Source of the DNA: Oscillospiraceae bacterium
GTDB lineage: Bacteria; Bacillota; Clostridia; Oscillospirales; Ruminococcaceae
Direction: 5' to 3'
Length of the DNA: 24,504 nt
NCBI GenBank assembly: GCA_003512525.1
Contig: DOQG01000021.1
Span: 1-24,504, forward strand
Positions 1 to 7,180 of the stretch are shown in pieces. The translations under genes and the position numbers were made by a program. Every line of letters starts with the position of its first letter. Positions within the stretch are counted from its first letter, which is position 1. A model generated the notes under the pieces. It was given only the letters and a program-made list of their open reading frames with translations. It had not been told where the DNA came from and ran no database searches.

Positions 1-241
1 GTGCAGTTGCACCGATATACTCACAAAATTATTATTCACTGTGTAGCACAGAAACTGTTTTCAGCAGTGCCGGCATTTTATCTAAATCACCGCTTAATCA
101 ATAATATATTGTGCTGTATTTTTAATGAGTTTTCTACAGCCTAAACAGCATAATAACAGCGAGGTGTGTTGCAGTATACAAACAACGCGCACCCACATAT
201 GCAGGTGCGCATCGGTAACTATACTTTATCCGATTATCGGT
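1..241. other. Intergenic tail with no gene seen
   Basis: This AT-rich stretch lies downstream of the ABC exporter operon. I find no convincing coding region on either strand. The only structure I can support is the hairpin at 187-210, listed separately. A small palindrome (GTGCA-GT-TGCAC) lies at 1-12 but is too short to interpret. Confidence 0.5.
187..210 (-). terminator. Candidate terminator of the ABC/DUF1854 operon
   Basis: A 7-bp GC-rich inverted repeat, GCGCACC (187-193) and GGTGCGC (204-210), lies about 30 bases past the stop codon of the last operon gene. Read on the minus strand it is followed by a modest T-rich run (GTTGTTTGTAT) rather than a clean U tract. It is therefore a plausible but weak intrinsic terminator. 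Confidence 0.45.
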
Positions 242-2434
242 TTACCCCATAACCGGTACTGCCGCTTCACTCTTCCTGAGCCTTGCGGTCTGCTTCTGTG
301 CCATTACAAGCTCATAATATACGCCCTTATTGCGTAAAAGCTCGGTGTGAGTGCCGATCTCGGCAACCTTGCCCTTTTTGAGCACTATAAGTCTGTCGGC
401 ATTTGCAAGTGTAGACAGTCTGTGAGCTATCGCTATTGTTGTTCTGCCCTTTATCAGCCTGTCGAGAGCGTCCTGTATCTGCTTTTCGGTCTGAGTGTCA
501 AGCGATGCGGTAGCTTCGTCAAGTATCAGTATCTTCGGGTCGTGGAGAATTGCTCTTGCAATTGCTATACGCTGACGTTCACCGCCCGAGAGATTGTAAC
601 CCCTTTCGCCGACAACGGTATTATATCCGTCCGGCATACGGGTGATGAAGTCGTGGCAGTTTGCCGTCTTTGCGGCATTCACTATCTGCTCAAATGTCGC
701 ATCGGGCTTTGCATAACGGATATTGTCAAGCACCGTACCATTGAACAGATACGTTTCCTGCAATACCACACCGACCTGCGAACGCAGTGAGTTCTGCGAT
801 ATATCCCGCACGTCCTTGCCATCTATCAGCACCTCGCCCGCTGTCGGGTCATAAAGCCGCATGATAAGGTTTATCAGCGTTGACTTTCCGACACCCGAGT
901 GTCCGACTATTCCTATCATCTCGCCCTGCTTTATGCTGAACGAAATATCTTTGAGCACAGGATTATACGCCTTGTAGCCGAAATATACGTTCTTGAACTC
1001 GATATCGCCCTTTATGTCAAGGCTGACTGCGTTTTCGGTGTCGCTTATATCATTATCCTCTTCAAGTATCTCAAACACCTTTCCTGCACTTACCCGTGCC
1101 TGTGCAAGCACTCTCGGCAGGCTTGTAAGCCACTGGATAGGACCGTAGAGCATAGCGACATAGGTCGTGAACTGTATCAGCTCACCGAGCTGCATCTCTC
1201 TGCCCAGTATCATACTGCCGCCGAAAAACAGTGCGCAGAACTCGCCTATACTGAATATATAGCGGATCGGCGGCTGTACCATATACCAGAGGATATCAGC
1301 TCTCATCACAGAGTCAGCCCACTTTGATGAGGCTTTTCTGTACGCTTCTATCTCCCTGTCCTCGTTGCCGTAGTTCTTTACTACTCTTATACCGTGCAGA
1401 ACATCGTGCAGAAGCTCGCTCGCACGGCACTGGAAGCGCCATACTCTGCCATATCTTACGCTTATCGCATTGAACGACTTTACCGAAAGGAAAGCCGCAA
1501 GCGGTAAGGGGATAGTAATGACAAGAGCCAGCTTCCAGTTAGTAATGTACATGATTATAAGCAGAGCGACAAGGGCTGTCGTCTGGAATATCATATCCTT
1601 GCCCTGCCTTGTCATAAAATCCTGCAAAGTCGCCGCATCACCCGATACGCGGTTGATAAGCTCGCCGGGAGTGCGTTTTGCGACATTGCTCATTGACAGC
1701 CGCTGAGTCTTGTTGAATATATCGCGGCGCAGATCCCTGCCGTATGCCGTTGATATCTTATAATTACATACCTCCTGCAGCAGCCTGAAGCCCATAGAGG
1801 ACAGATTGAGCGTCAGAATGCACAGCGTTATCTTCCAGAAAAGTCCCCAGTCGCTGTTATTCGGCACGATAAGGTCATCTACCAGTATACGCTGAAACAG
1901 CGGATTGATAACGTCAAACGCATACAGTACGAATGTAGCCAGAAGCGACAGGCAGAACTGCACCTTGTACGGTGCAAGCCTTTTTACAAGCTTTAAGAAC
2001 ACGCCCTTTTTCGCATCGCAGAACATACATTTACTGCTGCCCCTGAGCGCCGCTCCGCACTTAGGACAGCTAGGCTCGTCCGCGTCTGTATGCTCGGTAA
2101 ATTCACCCGTGGCTATGTAATGCTCGTATATCTTCGCAAGCTCCGCATAGCGCATATAGTACTTCTGCGAAAACTGACAGACGCAGATATCCCTGCCGTG
2201 CATATCCCTTACGCACAGCATCGAACAGCCGATAAGCTGTTCTACCGTTATCTTGCTTATATTCGATACAGAAAACTCCCGTACCGCTTTATTGTCATAA
2301 TATACCGTTAGCATATCCTTTGTGGCTGTCAGATGTCCGTCAGCCGTTTTTGCTTTCCGGTCTATGTCAAACGGAAGCGAAAAGTTCACGCTGTCAGCGT
2401 CCACTCCTTTCGGGACTGACAGTTTTAAATTCAT
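242..2434 (-). CDS. ABC exporter half-transporter with N-terminal accessory module and zinc ribbon (subunit B)
   Basis: A 730-residue membrane ABC exporter subunit with fused transmembrane and ATPase domains. Residues 1-115 form an extra beta-rich module. Residues 123-139 are a zinc ribbon (CPKC-x9-CMFC, C123, C126, C136, C139). A six-helix exporter domain covers about 150-450. The ATPase domain has an intact Walker A (GHSGVGKST, 511-519), signature LSGGE (615-619), Walker B with DEAT (639-642) and switch histidine H671, so it should hydrolyse ATP. The start is fixed by AAAGGAG a few bases upstream. It is the last of three genes, 32 bases after the DUF1854 gene, and it pairs with the similar subunit at 3018-5285, most likely as a heterodimer. 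Ordinary family members of about 580 residues lack the first 140. The fold and the exporter direction are family knowledge; the substrate cannot be told from sequence. Confidence 0.9.
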   Translation of the reverse strand: MNLKLSVPKGVDADSVNFSLPFDIDRKAKTADGHLTATKDMLTVYYDNKAVREFSVSNISKITVEQLIGCSMLCVRDMHGRDICVCQFSQKYYMRYAELAKIYEHYIATGEFTEHTDADEPSCPKCGAALRGSSKCMFCDAKKGVFLKLVKRLAPYKVQFCLSLLATFVLYAFDVINPLFQRILVDDLIVPNNSDWGLFWKITLCILTLNLSSMGFRLLQEVCNYKISTAYGRDLRRDIFNKTQRLSMSNVAKRTPGELINRVSGDAATLQDFMTRQGKDMIFQTTALVALLIIMYITNWKLALVITIPLPLAAFLSVKSFNAISVRYGRVWRFQCRASELLHDVLHGIRVVKNYGNEDREIEAYRKASSKWADSVMRADILWYMVQPPIRYIFSIGEFCALFFGGSMILGREMQLGELIQFTTYVAMLYGPIQWLTSLPRVLAQARVSAGKVFEILEEDNDISDTENAVSLDIKGDIEFKNVYFGYKAYNPVLKDISFSIKQGEMIGIVGHSGVGKSTLINLIMRLYDPTAGEVLIDGKDVRDISQNSLRSQVGVVLQETYLFNGTVLDNIRYAKPDATFEQIVNAAKTANCHDFITRMPDGYNTVVGERGYNLSGGERQRIAIARAILHDPKILILDEATASLDTQTEKQIQDALDRLIKGRTTIAIAHRLSTLANADRLIVLKKGKVAEIGTHTELLRNKGVYYELVMAQKQTARLRKSEAAVPVMG

Positions 2435-2466
2435 TTACACCCGCTCCTTTCTGAAAAGCCCTAAAA

Positions 2467-3000
2467 TCAGATAAACAATTGCAGCTTTTTAAGGCTTGCT
2501 TTATCAAGCCTGTCAACATCGGGTACGCTGTAACGGTTTCCGTCAGCATCTGTCACAGCAAGCATCTTACCGTGTATCACTCTGAAATTGTGCCACCAGT
2601 CGTACACCGCTATCTTCTTTTCTCCCGCCGTTGTTTCGGCTTCAAGGAAAAGGTAGCCCATCTGATTATCTGTTATCTTATCTATCTTTTTTATCTCGGG
2701 AATGTAGTACTTCAGCTTAAGATAGGCACTGACCGTACTTTTAACATCATCTGTCAGTTCATTCAGATCTTTTATAACACCTATCTCCTTCCACTCATCC
2801 TCCTCATTCTTATAGCTTACGCTTATATACCTGTTTTCATCGTTAAAAGGCACAAGCCTTGTAAGGTCGACCTTTTCATAATCCTTTCCGTCATAGGAAA
2901 GCGACAGATAACCGCTTTCGTTTTCGGTAAGCCCGATTTTGTCCGGGGAAAGAATGTTAAGCGTATCTACATCATAAATTGCAGTCGTATTCTGCGTCAT
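2467..3000 (-). CDS. DUF1854 family protein, putative ABC exporter partner
   Basis: A 177-residue soluble protein without signal peptide or membrane segment. The C-terminal two thirds match what I know of DUF1854: a YxLKxxYYIPxIxxI segment (about 90-110), then alternating strands, and a terminal DADGNRYSVPDVDRLDKASL motif (about 150-170). This is recognition by eye, not a profile search. It sits between two ABC exporter subunits, 17 bases after the upstream one and 32 before the next, with AAAGGAG close to its ATG, so it is surely co-transcribed. DUF1854 proteins are known as neighbours of ABC exporters, but I do not know an established biochemical role. I infer a cytoplasmic partner of the exporter, for example in cargo recognition or control. 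An unrelated function remains possible. Confidence 0.75.
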   Translation of the reverse strand: MTQNTTAIYDVDTLNILSPDKIGLTENESGYLSLSYDGKDYEKVDLTRLVPFNDENRYISVSYKNEEDEWKEIGVIKDLNELTDDVKSTVSAYLKLKYYIPEIKKIDKITDNQMGYLFLEAETTAGEKKIAVYDWWHNFRVIHGKMLAVTDADGNRYSVPDVDRLDKASLKKLQLFI

Positions 3001-3017
3001 AAGCTCTCCTTTCGTTA

Positions 3018-5285
3018 TCAGTCAAGTCCGACAGACCTCAGCGACTCACTCTGCAGCTTGTACAGCTCAAAGTACTTGCCCTTTGTGCGTATAAGCTCAT
3101 CGTGCGTACCGCTTTCCTTCACCTCGCCGTGTTCGATCACATACAGCTTGTCTGCGTCACGGAGCGTTGAAAGGCGGTGGGCTATCGCTATTATCGTTCT
3201 GCCGCTCTTGAGATTATCTATCGCACTCTGTATCTTACGTTCTGTTGCGGTATCCATAGCCGCCGTAGCCTCGTCAAGTATAAGTATATTTGGCTTCTGT
3301 ATCAGCGCCCGGGCGATGGATATACGCTGTTTTTCGCCGCCCGACAGGCTTACGCCGCCGCTTCCGGTAACGGTATCGTACCCTTCGGGGAGCTTCATTA
3401 TAAAATCGTGAGCGTTTGCGCTTTTAGCCGCCTGTATTACTTCTTCCATTGTCGCATCGGGTCTTGCGTAACGGATATTATCTGCGACAGTTCCCATAAA
3501 CAAATAGGTTTCCTGCGAAACGACGCCGATATTCTTTCTGAGAACGTCGAACGGTATCTTCTTCACAGGTATTCCGTCTATCGTTATCTCACCGGAGGTA
3601 ACATCATACATTCTTGATATGAGATTGATGATAGTTGATTTTCCCGCACCCGTCTTACCGACAATGCCGGTGAACTTTCCGGCTTCGGTAGCAAACGACA
3701 TATTTTTAAGCACCGGTCTGCCCGCTTCATATTCAAACGTAACGTCCTTGAACCGGATATCGCCCTTCAGAACGCCGTCCGGTATAACAGCAGGCTCAGC
3801 GGGCGGCTTTACCGTAGGCTCGCTGTCGAGTATCTCGAACATTCTGCCCGCGGCATCGGTACACCTTGCCCAGTCATTACCCATATACATAAAGAAAAAT
3901 ATCGGATCCCATATTACACCGAAATAGTTTATGAGCAGTGTCAGTCCGCCCAGCTGAAGGTTACCCGTCAGCACAAGAGCAACGCCAAGACAGTATATAA
4001 CACCGCTGAATACGGCATATATTCCGTGCTGTACGGGGAAGAAATGAGCGCTCCTCTTATCCCTTGCGTATTCAGCCGAATAAAGATTATCATTCTTCCT
4101 GCCAAAACGGGATATTTCCTGTTCCTCACGGGAAAACGCCTTTACTACCCTGTGTCCGTTCAGCGCGTCCGACAAGGTAGACGTAACGCCTCGTCTTGCG
4201 ATATCACGGTTTCTCCAGTGCCTTCGCTGACCTCTCAGCCAAAGCACCTCGCACAGCAGTACAAAGAACACCGCAAGGAACATCGACAGCGATATTATCG
4301 GGTTCACCATAAGCATAAGCACGACAAGTCCTGCTATCTTTATCATATTTGCAATAAACTGCGGAACTATATCCACAAAAAATCCGTACACATCAAAGCT
4401 GTCACGGTCTACCCTGCCCATAAGCGAGCCTGTCTGCTTTGTTGTGAAGAATGACAGCGACAGCTTCTGCATAGAAGCAAAAATATCCGTCCTCAGCTTA
4501 TGTATTACCTGCGGTGTTATCCTGCTTATAATAACACCGTAGATCATCGAAAATCCCGTAGACAGCAGTGAGAATGCCGCCATTACCAGTATCACGAACA
4601 GTATCTGTCCGTACAGGCTTCCGCCCTCGGTCAGAACATCATCGTACAGCATCTTTGTGCCGAAGTACGGAGCTATAAGCCCCAGTGCCACCGATACGGC
4701 TATGAGCGCCAGAATTATAACTATCTGCTTTTTGTAGTCACCGAACATACCCAGTAAGCGCTTGAATATCCATGTACGCTTTGTGCAATACGGACAGAAT
4801 GCTCTGTTCGGGTCGGGATATTTTCTGTTGCACTTCGGACAATACAGCGTCTTGTCGTCCAGTGCCGAGTCGTCGGGCGTTTCACCCTTTTTGATCGTTT
4901 CGTATCTGCGGCAGAACTGCTCGAATTTTTCGGAAAACCCTCCCGAAAACATTGCGAGCTGTTTTTCGCTGCCGTCACTCATCTTCGCCATCAGCCTTGC
5001 CGTAAACTGATAGCGGTCAACATACAGCTTTTCGATATCCGACATCGGATATTCGCAAAAATCCTTGAAATCAAACTGTGTGTCGAAAGTCTTTTTATTT
5101 TTTACCAGTCTGTCATAGCCCGACAGCAGATAAAGCTTTTCATTGTCGAACGTGATATAGGTGTCATAATAGCACCCCTCTCCGTCCATATCTGCCTTTA
5201 CGCAGTATAAAAGCTTATCCGTGTCTACCGCCCTGACAGAAAAAGCTGCCTGCACAGCGGCAGACAGCTTATCAAAATACTTCAT
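3018..5285 (-). CDS. ABC exporter half-transporter with N-terminal accessory module and zinc ribbon (subunit A)
   Basis: A 755-residue ABC exporter subunit, first gene of the operon. Residues 1-145 hold an extra module that aligns by eye with the N-terminus of the partner subunit (a shared pattern around SDIEKL, a short charged turn, then an amphipathic helix). Residues 149-167 are a zinc ribbon (CPKC-x11-CPYC). The membrane domain spans about 180-480. The ATPase domain shows Walker A GKTGAGKST (543-551), LSGGE (647-651), DEAT (671-674) and H703, all intact. The start ATG has only a weak Shine-Dalgarno (GGAAAG, 13 bases upstream). A second ATG four bases upstream opens a five-codon reading frame that overlaps the start, and a 7-bp hairpin lies just before. 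Together these could lower translation of this subunit relative to the downstream genes. Substrate unknown. Confidence 0.9.
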   Translation of the reverse strand: MKYFDKLSAAVQAAFSVRAVDTDKLLYCVKADMDGEGCYYDTYITFDNEKLYLLSGYDRLVKNKKTFDTQFDFKDFCEYPMSDIEKLYVDRYQFTARLMAKMSDGSEKQLAMFSGGFSEKFEQFCRRYETIKKGETPDDSALDDKTLYCPKCNRKYPDPNRAFCPYCTKRTWIFKRLLGMFGDYKKQIVIILALIAVSVALGLIAPYFGTKMLYDDVLTEGGSLYGQILFVILVMAAFSLLSTGFSMIYGVIISRITPQVIHKLRTDIFASMQKLSLSFFTTKQTGSLMGRVDRDSFDVYGFFVDIVPQFIANMIKIAGLVVLMLMVNPIISLSMFLAVFFVLLCEVLWLRGQRRHWRNRDIARRGVTSTLSDALNGHRVVKAFSREEQEISRFGRKNDNLYSAEYARDKRSAHFFPVQHGIYAVFSGVIYCLGVALVLTGNLQLGGLTLLINYFGVIWDPIFFFMYMGNDWARCTDAAGRMFEILDSEPTVKPPAEPAVIPDGVLKGDIRFKDVTFEYEAGRPVLKNMSFATEAGKFTGIVGKTGAGKSTIINLISRMYDVTSGEITIDGIPVKKIPFDVLRKNIGVVSQETYLFMGTVADNIRYARPDATMEEVIQAAKSANAHDFIMKLPEGYDTVTGSGGVSLSGGEKQRISIARALIQKPNILILDEATAAMDTATERKIQSAIDNLKSGRTIIAIAHRLSTLRDADKLYVIEHGEVKESGTHDELIRTKGKYFELYKLQSESLRSVGLD

Positions 5286-5303
5286 TCATTCACCGTTTCT
5301 TTC

Positions 5304-5322
5304 CGACCGCAAAAATGCGGTC
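5304..5322 (-). other. Leader hairpin before exporter subunit A
   Basis: A short perfect hairpin in the 5' leader: GACCGCA and TGCGGTC arms enclose a TTTT loop on the minus strand, about 20 bases before the start codon. No U tract follows, so it is not a terminator. Its closeness to the weak ribosome binding site may affect initiation; that is inference. Confidence 0.45.
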
Positions 5323-5423
5323 TTGCGAAAACACAAAAAGATACGCAGGCACAGTTGCTCCGAATTTCAGTTAACTGTGACATTTACGGCATACAAAAGG
5401 TTTGCTTGTTGCGGGTCGTATAA

Positions 5424-5453
5424 TTTATAATGATATCTTTTTATGAATTTCAA
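5424..5453 (-). promoter_or_regulatory. Sigma-A-type promoter for the ABC/DUF1854 operon
   Basis: On the minus strand, TTGAAA (5453-5448) and TATAAA (5429-5424) are separated by 18 bases. Transcription would start near 5417, giving a leader of about 130 bases. The hexamers match consensus well, but no start site is visible from sequence alone. Confidence 0.55.
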
Positions 5454-5668
5454 ACGTTACGCAAGCCCACATTAAGCACACCGCCGGGTCTACAAAAAAT
5501 CAACCGACAGCACAAGGCTTATTACAGGCTTCCGTTATTAGAATTTTCTTCTGAAAGCTGTTCTCCGAAAGGGCATAATTATCCCTTTGAAGATCAGTCC
5601 GTTGCAGATAATATTTTATTATTCCGTTCCTGTTTTCCTTGTATGTCGGTCAATGTACTTGCTTTTAA

Positions 5669-6853
5669 TTATCTATACATCGTCTTTGCTACTTCAGCGA
5701 GTATATCAACGCCCTTTTCGATCTGTTCATCGGTGGGTGTTGAATAGTTCAGTCTGAACGACAGACAAGGAGCATTTTCATCTGTTAAGAACGCATTGCC
5801 GGGAACAACAGCCACCTTGTTCTGTACAGCCTTCTTGCAGAAGTAAGGCATATCTCCGTCAGGCAGAGTGCCCCAGATAAACAAACCGCCCTCGGGCTCT
5901 GTGAACTTGATGGACTTGGGCATCTTCATCTTTAGGTTAGTAAGCATAAGATCCGACTTGCGCTTGTAGATGGCTCTCAGCTTTTCAAGATGCTCTTCAA
6001 AGTTATTCTCGGTTACGAACTTATAAGCGATCATCTGCGGCAGGATAGAGGTGTGAACGGTTGAAACCTGCATGCAGACTACTGCCTTTGCGATTACGTT
6101 CTTTGGCGCGCAGAGGTATCCCACACGCAGACCGGGTGCAAGCGTCTTTGAGAATGTTCCCGCATAGAGGACATGACCGGTCTTATCAAGCGACTTTATG
6201 GTAGGTACGTCCTCGCCGAAATAACGCAGATCGCCGTAGGGATTATCTTCAAGTATATATACGTTATACTTCTGAGCCAGCTCAAGCACCTTCTTGCGCT
6301 TTTCAAGGCTCATAGTCTTGCCGGTGGGGTTCTGGAAGTTCGGAATAAGGTAGATGAAAGCTGTTCTCTGATACTTTTCAAGAGCAGCTTCAAGCTTTTC
6401 GATATTTATTCCGTCATCGTCCATATCTATGCCGACAAGCTTAGCATTATAGGAACGGAATGCGTTCAGCGAGCCGATAAATGTAGGTGCTTCGCAGATA
6501 ATTACGTCACCCTCGTTGCATATCTCCTTGGTGACTACCTCTATCGCCTGCTGTGCGCCCGATGTGATTACTACATCTTCTTCGCTTTCATCAAACATTC
6601 CCTTTTTCTTAAGGTCGTCCTTTATCCAGTTGCGAAGCGGTGTATAGCCCTCTGTAATTGAATACTGGAGAGCGTCAATGGGCGTAGTTGTAAGTATTTC
6701 GTTTGTTATACGCGCGATCTCCTCTGTAGGGAAAGCCTCGGGTGCAGGGTTGCCTGCCGCAAAGCTGATCACCTCGGGATCTGACGTAAACTTAAGTATC
6801 TCTCTTATTGCTGATGGCTGCAATGTCTGTACTCTGTATGAAAATGCGTTCAT
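5669..6853 (-). CDS. PLP-dependent class I/II aminotransferase (2-aminoadipate/aromatic aminotransferase-like)
   Basis: A 394-residue cytosolic fold-type I aminotransferase, full length for the family. Diagnostic residues are visible: the PNFQNPTG segment with N175, the D203-x2-Y206 cofactor contacts, the Schiff-base lysine K236 in GTFSKTLAPG, R243, and the substrate carboxylate-binding arginine R367 in SFRLNYS. The N-terminus (SAIREILKF, then ISFAAGNPAPEAFP) resembles the LysN/kynurenine-aminotransferase-II and MocR-related subgroup, which transfers amino groups between 2-oxoglutarate and 2-aminoadipate, aromatic or branched-chain amino acids. The exact substrate cannot be read from sequence. 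It is a single-gene unit with its own promoter. The start is unusual: the only strong Shine-Dalgarno is 43 bases upstream, with a hairpin between, and an in-frame stop rules out a longer protein. Confidence 0.9.
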   Translation of the reverse strand: MNAFSYRVQTLQPSAIREILKFTSDPEVISFAAGNPAPEAFPTEEIARITNEILTTTPIDALQYSITEGYTPLRNWIKDDLKKKGMFDESEEDVVITSGAQQAIEVVTKEICNEGDVIICEAPTFIGSLNAFRSYNAKLVGIDMDDDGINIEKLEAALEKYQRTAFIYLIPNFQNPTGKTMSLEKRKKVLELAQKYNVYILEDNPYGDLRYFGEDVPTIKSLDKTGHVLYAGTFSKTLAPGLRVGYLCAPKNVIAKAVVCMQVSTVHTSILPQMIAYKFVTENNFEEHLEKLRAIYKRKSDLMLTNLKMKMPKSIKFTEPEGGLFIWGTLPDGDMPYFCKKAVQNKVAVVPGNAFLTDENAPCLSFRLNYSTPTDEQIEKGVDILAEVAKTMYR

Positions 6854-6864
6854 ATTTATATATC

Positions 6865-6893
6865 GGTCTTACCGCCGCATAAACGGTATGACC
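6865..6893 (-). promoter_or_regulatory. Hairpin between Shine-Dalgarno and start codon of the aminotransferase
   Basis: On the transcript, GGTC and TACCG pair with CGGTA and GACC around one mismatch, closing a nine-base loop. The strong Shine-Dalgarno AAGGAGG lies just upstream (6903-6897) and the ATG 11 bases downstream. Folding would shorten the spacing from 43 to about 14 bases. The upstream sequence also holds ATG-CGG-CGG-TAA in the loop and 3' arm, a possible three-codon frame served by the same site. Confidence 0.6.
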
Positions 6894-6896
6894 TTT

Positions 6897-6903
6897 CCTC
6901 CTT
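6897..6903 (-). promoter_or_regulatory. Distant strong ribosome binding site
   Basis: AAGGAGG on the minus strand is a near-perfect anti-16S match. It is separated from the aminotransferase ATG (6853) by 43 bases, far beyond the usual 5-10. No comparable site lies nearer the start, where the sequence is GATATATAAAT. Confidence 0.6.
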
Positions 6904-6912
6904 GCATTTATT

Positions 6913-6954
6913 TTGTAATGGGTGAGCGGCATATTGGGTCTGCCGCCGTTACAA
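6913..6954 (-). promoter_or_regulatory. 5'-terminal stem-loop of the aminotransferase leader
   Basis: TTGTAA (transcript 5' side, 6954-6949) pairs with TTACAA (6918-6913), and inside it GCGGCA (6946-6941) pairs with TGCCGC (6931-6926) around a nine-base loop. From the promoter position the transcript should begin near 6955, so this structure would form its very 5' end. It could stabilise the messenger. It is not followed by a U tract. Confidence 0.5.
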
Positions 6955-6961
6955 TAGTTTT

Positions 6962-6990
6962 ATTTTATCACACATTTAAGCGGAATGCAA
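6962..6990 (-). promoter_or_regulatory. Sigma-A promoter for the aminotransferase
   Basis: On the minus strand, TTGCAT (6990-6985), a 17-base spacer and TAAAAT (6967-6962) preceded by an extended TGA element. Predicted start near 6955. Confidence 0.7.
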
Positions 6991-7092
6991 GGTTTTTATC
7001 AGCTAAAACACAGTTGCAGCTTCCTGTTTACGGTTGCAAAGGCAGCACACATTCTATGATATCTTAAATTTACTTGACAAATAAAAATTCCG

Positions 7093-7121
7093 TTGACTTT
7101 TCATAAAGTTTGTTTTATAAT
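7093..7121 (+). promoter_or_regulatory. Sigma-A promoter for the zinc-ribbon membrane protein
   Basis: TTGACT (7093-7098), a 17-base spacer and a perfect TATAAT (7116-7121), about 60 bases before the ATG. This is one of the two best promoters in the window. Confidence 0.85.
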
Positions 7122-7180
7122 TTAACTGACGGTGATAAAGCCGCTGATTATTTGAAATGATTTTTCGGAGGTAAACATTT

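Larger units (their letters stand above)
5286..5668. other. 383-base intergenic region holding the exporter promoter and leader
   Basis: I see no convincing gene here. The region holds a sigma-A-like promoter reading left (5424-5453), a leader hairpin at 5304-5322, and the 3' end of the aminotransferase transcript. A 6-bp inverted repeat (AAAGGG, 5568-5573, with CCCTTT, 5583-5588) lies after the aminotransferase stop but has no U tract on either strand, so I do not call it a terminator. Confidence 0.55.
6854..7180. other. 327-base divergent intergenic region
   Basis: No gene is seen here. The region carries two outward promoters: one leftward for the aminotransferase (6962-6990) with a leader of about 100 bases containing two hairpins, and one rightward for the zinc-ribbon membrane protein (7093-7121). 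The roughly 100 bases between the promoters show nothing I can name. Confidence 0.7.

Noticed and set aside
2479..3411. A 310-codon open frame on the plus strand
   Set aside because: It runs antisense across the DUF1854 gene and the end of an ABC subunit, has no ribosome binding site or recognisable domain, and its composition is that of a shadow frame.
5568..5588. Inverted repeat AAAGGG / CCCTTT after the aminotransferase as a terminator
   Set aside because: The stem is only 6 bp and there is no U tract on either strand.
5430..5747. Plus-strand open frame in the gap before the aminotransferase end
   Set aside because: It has no ribosome binding site or domain and runs into the antisense of a certain gene.
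6854..6955. T-box or known riboswitch in the aminotransferase leader
   Set aside because: I found no T-box sequence, no terminator-antiterminator pair and no riboswitch core; only unnamed hairpins.
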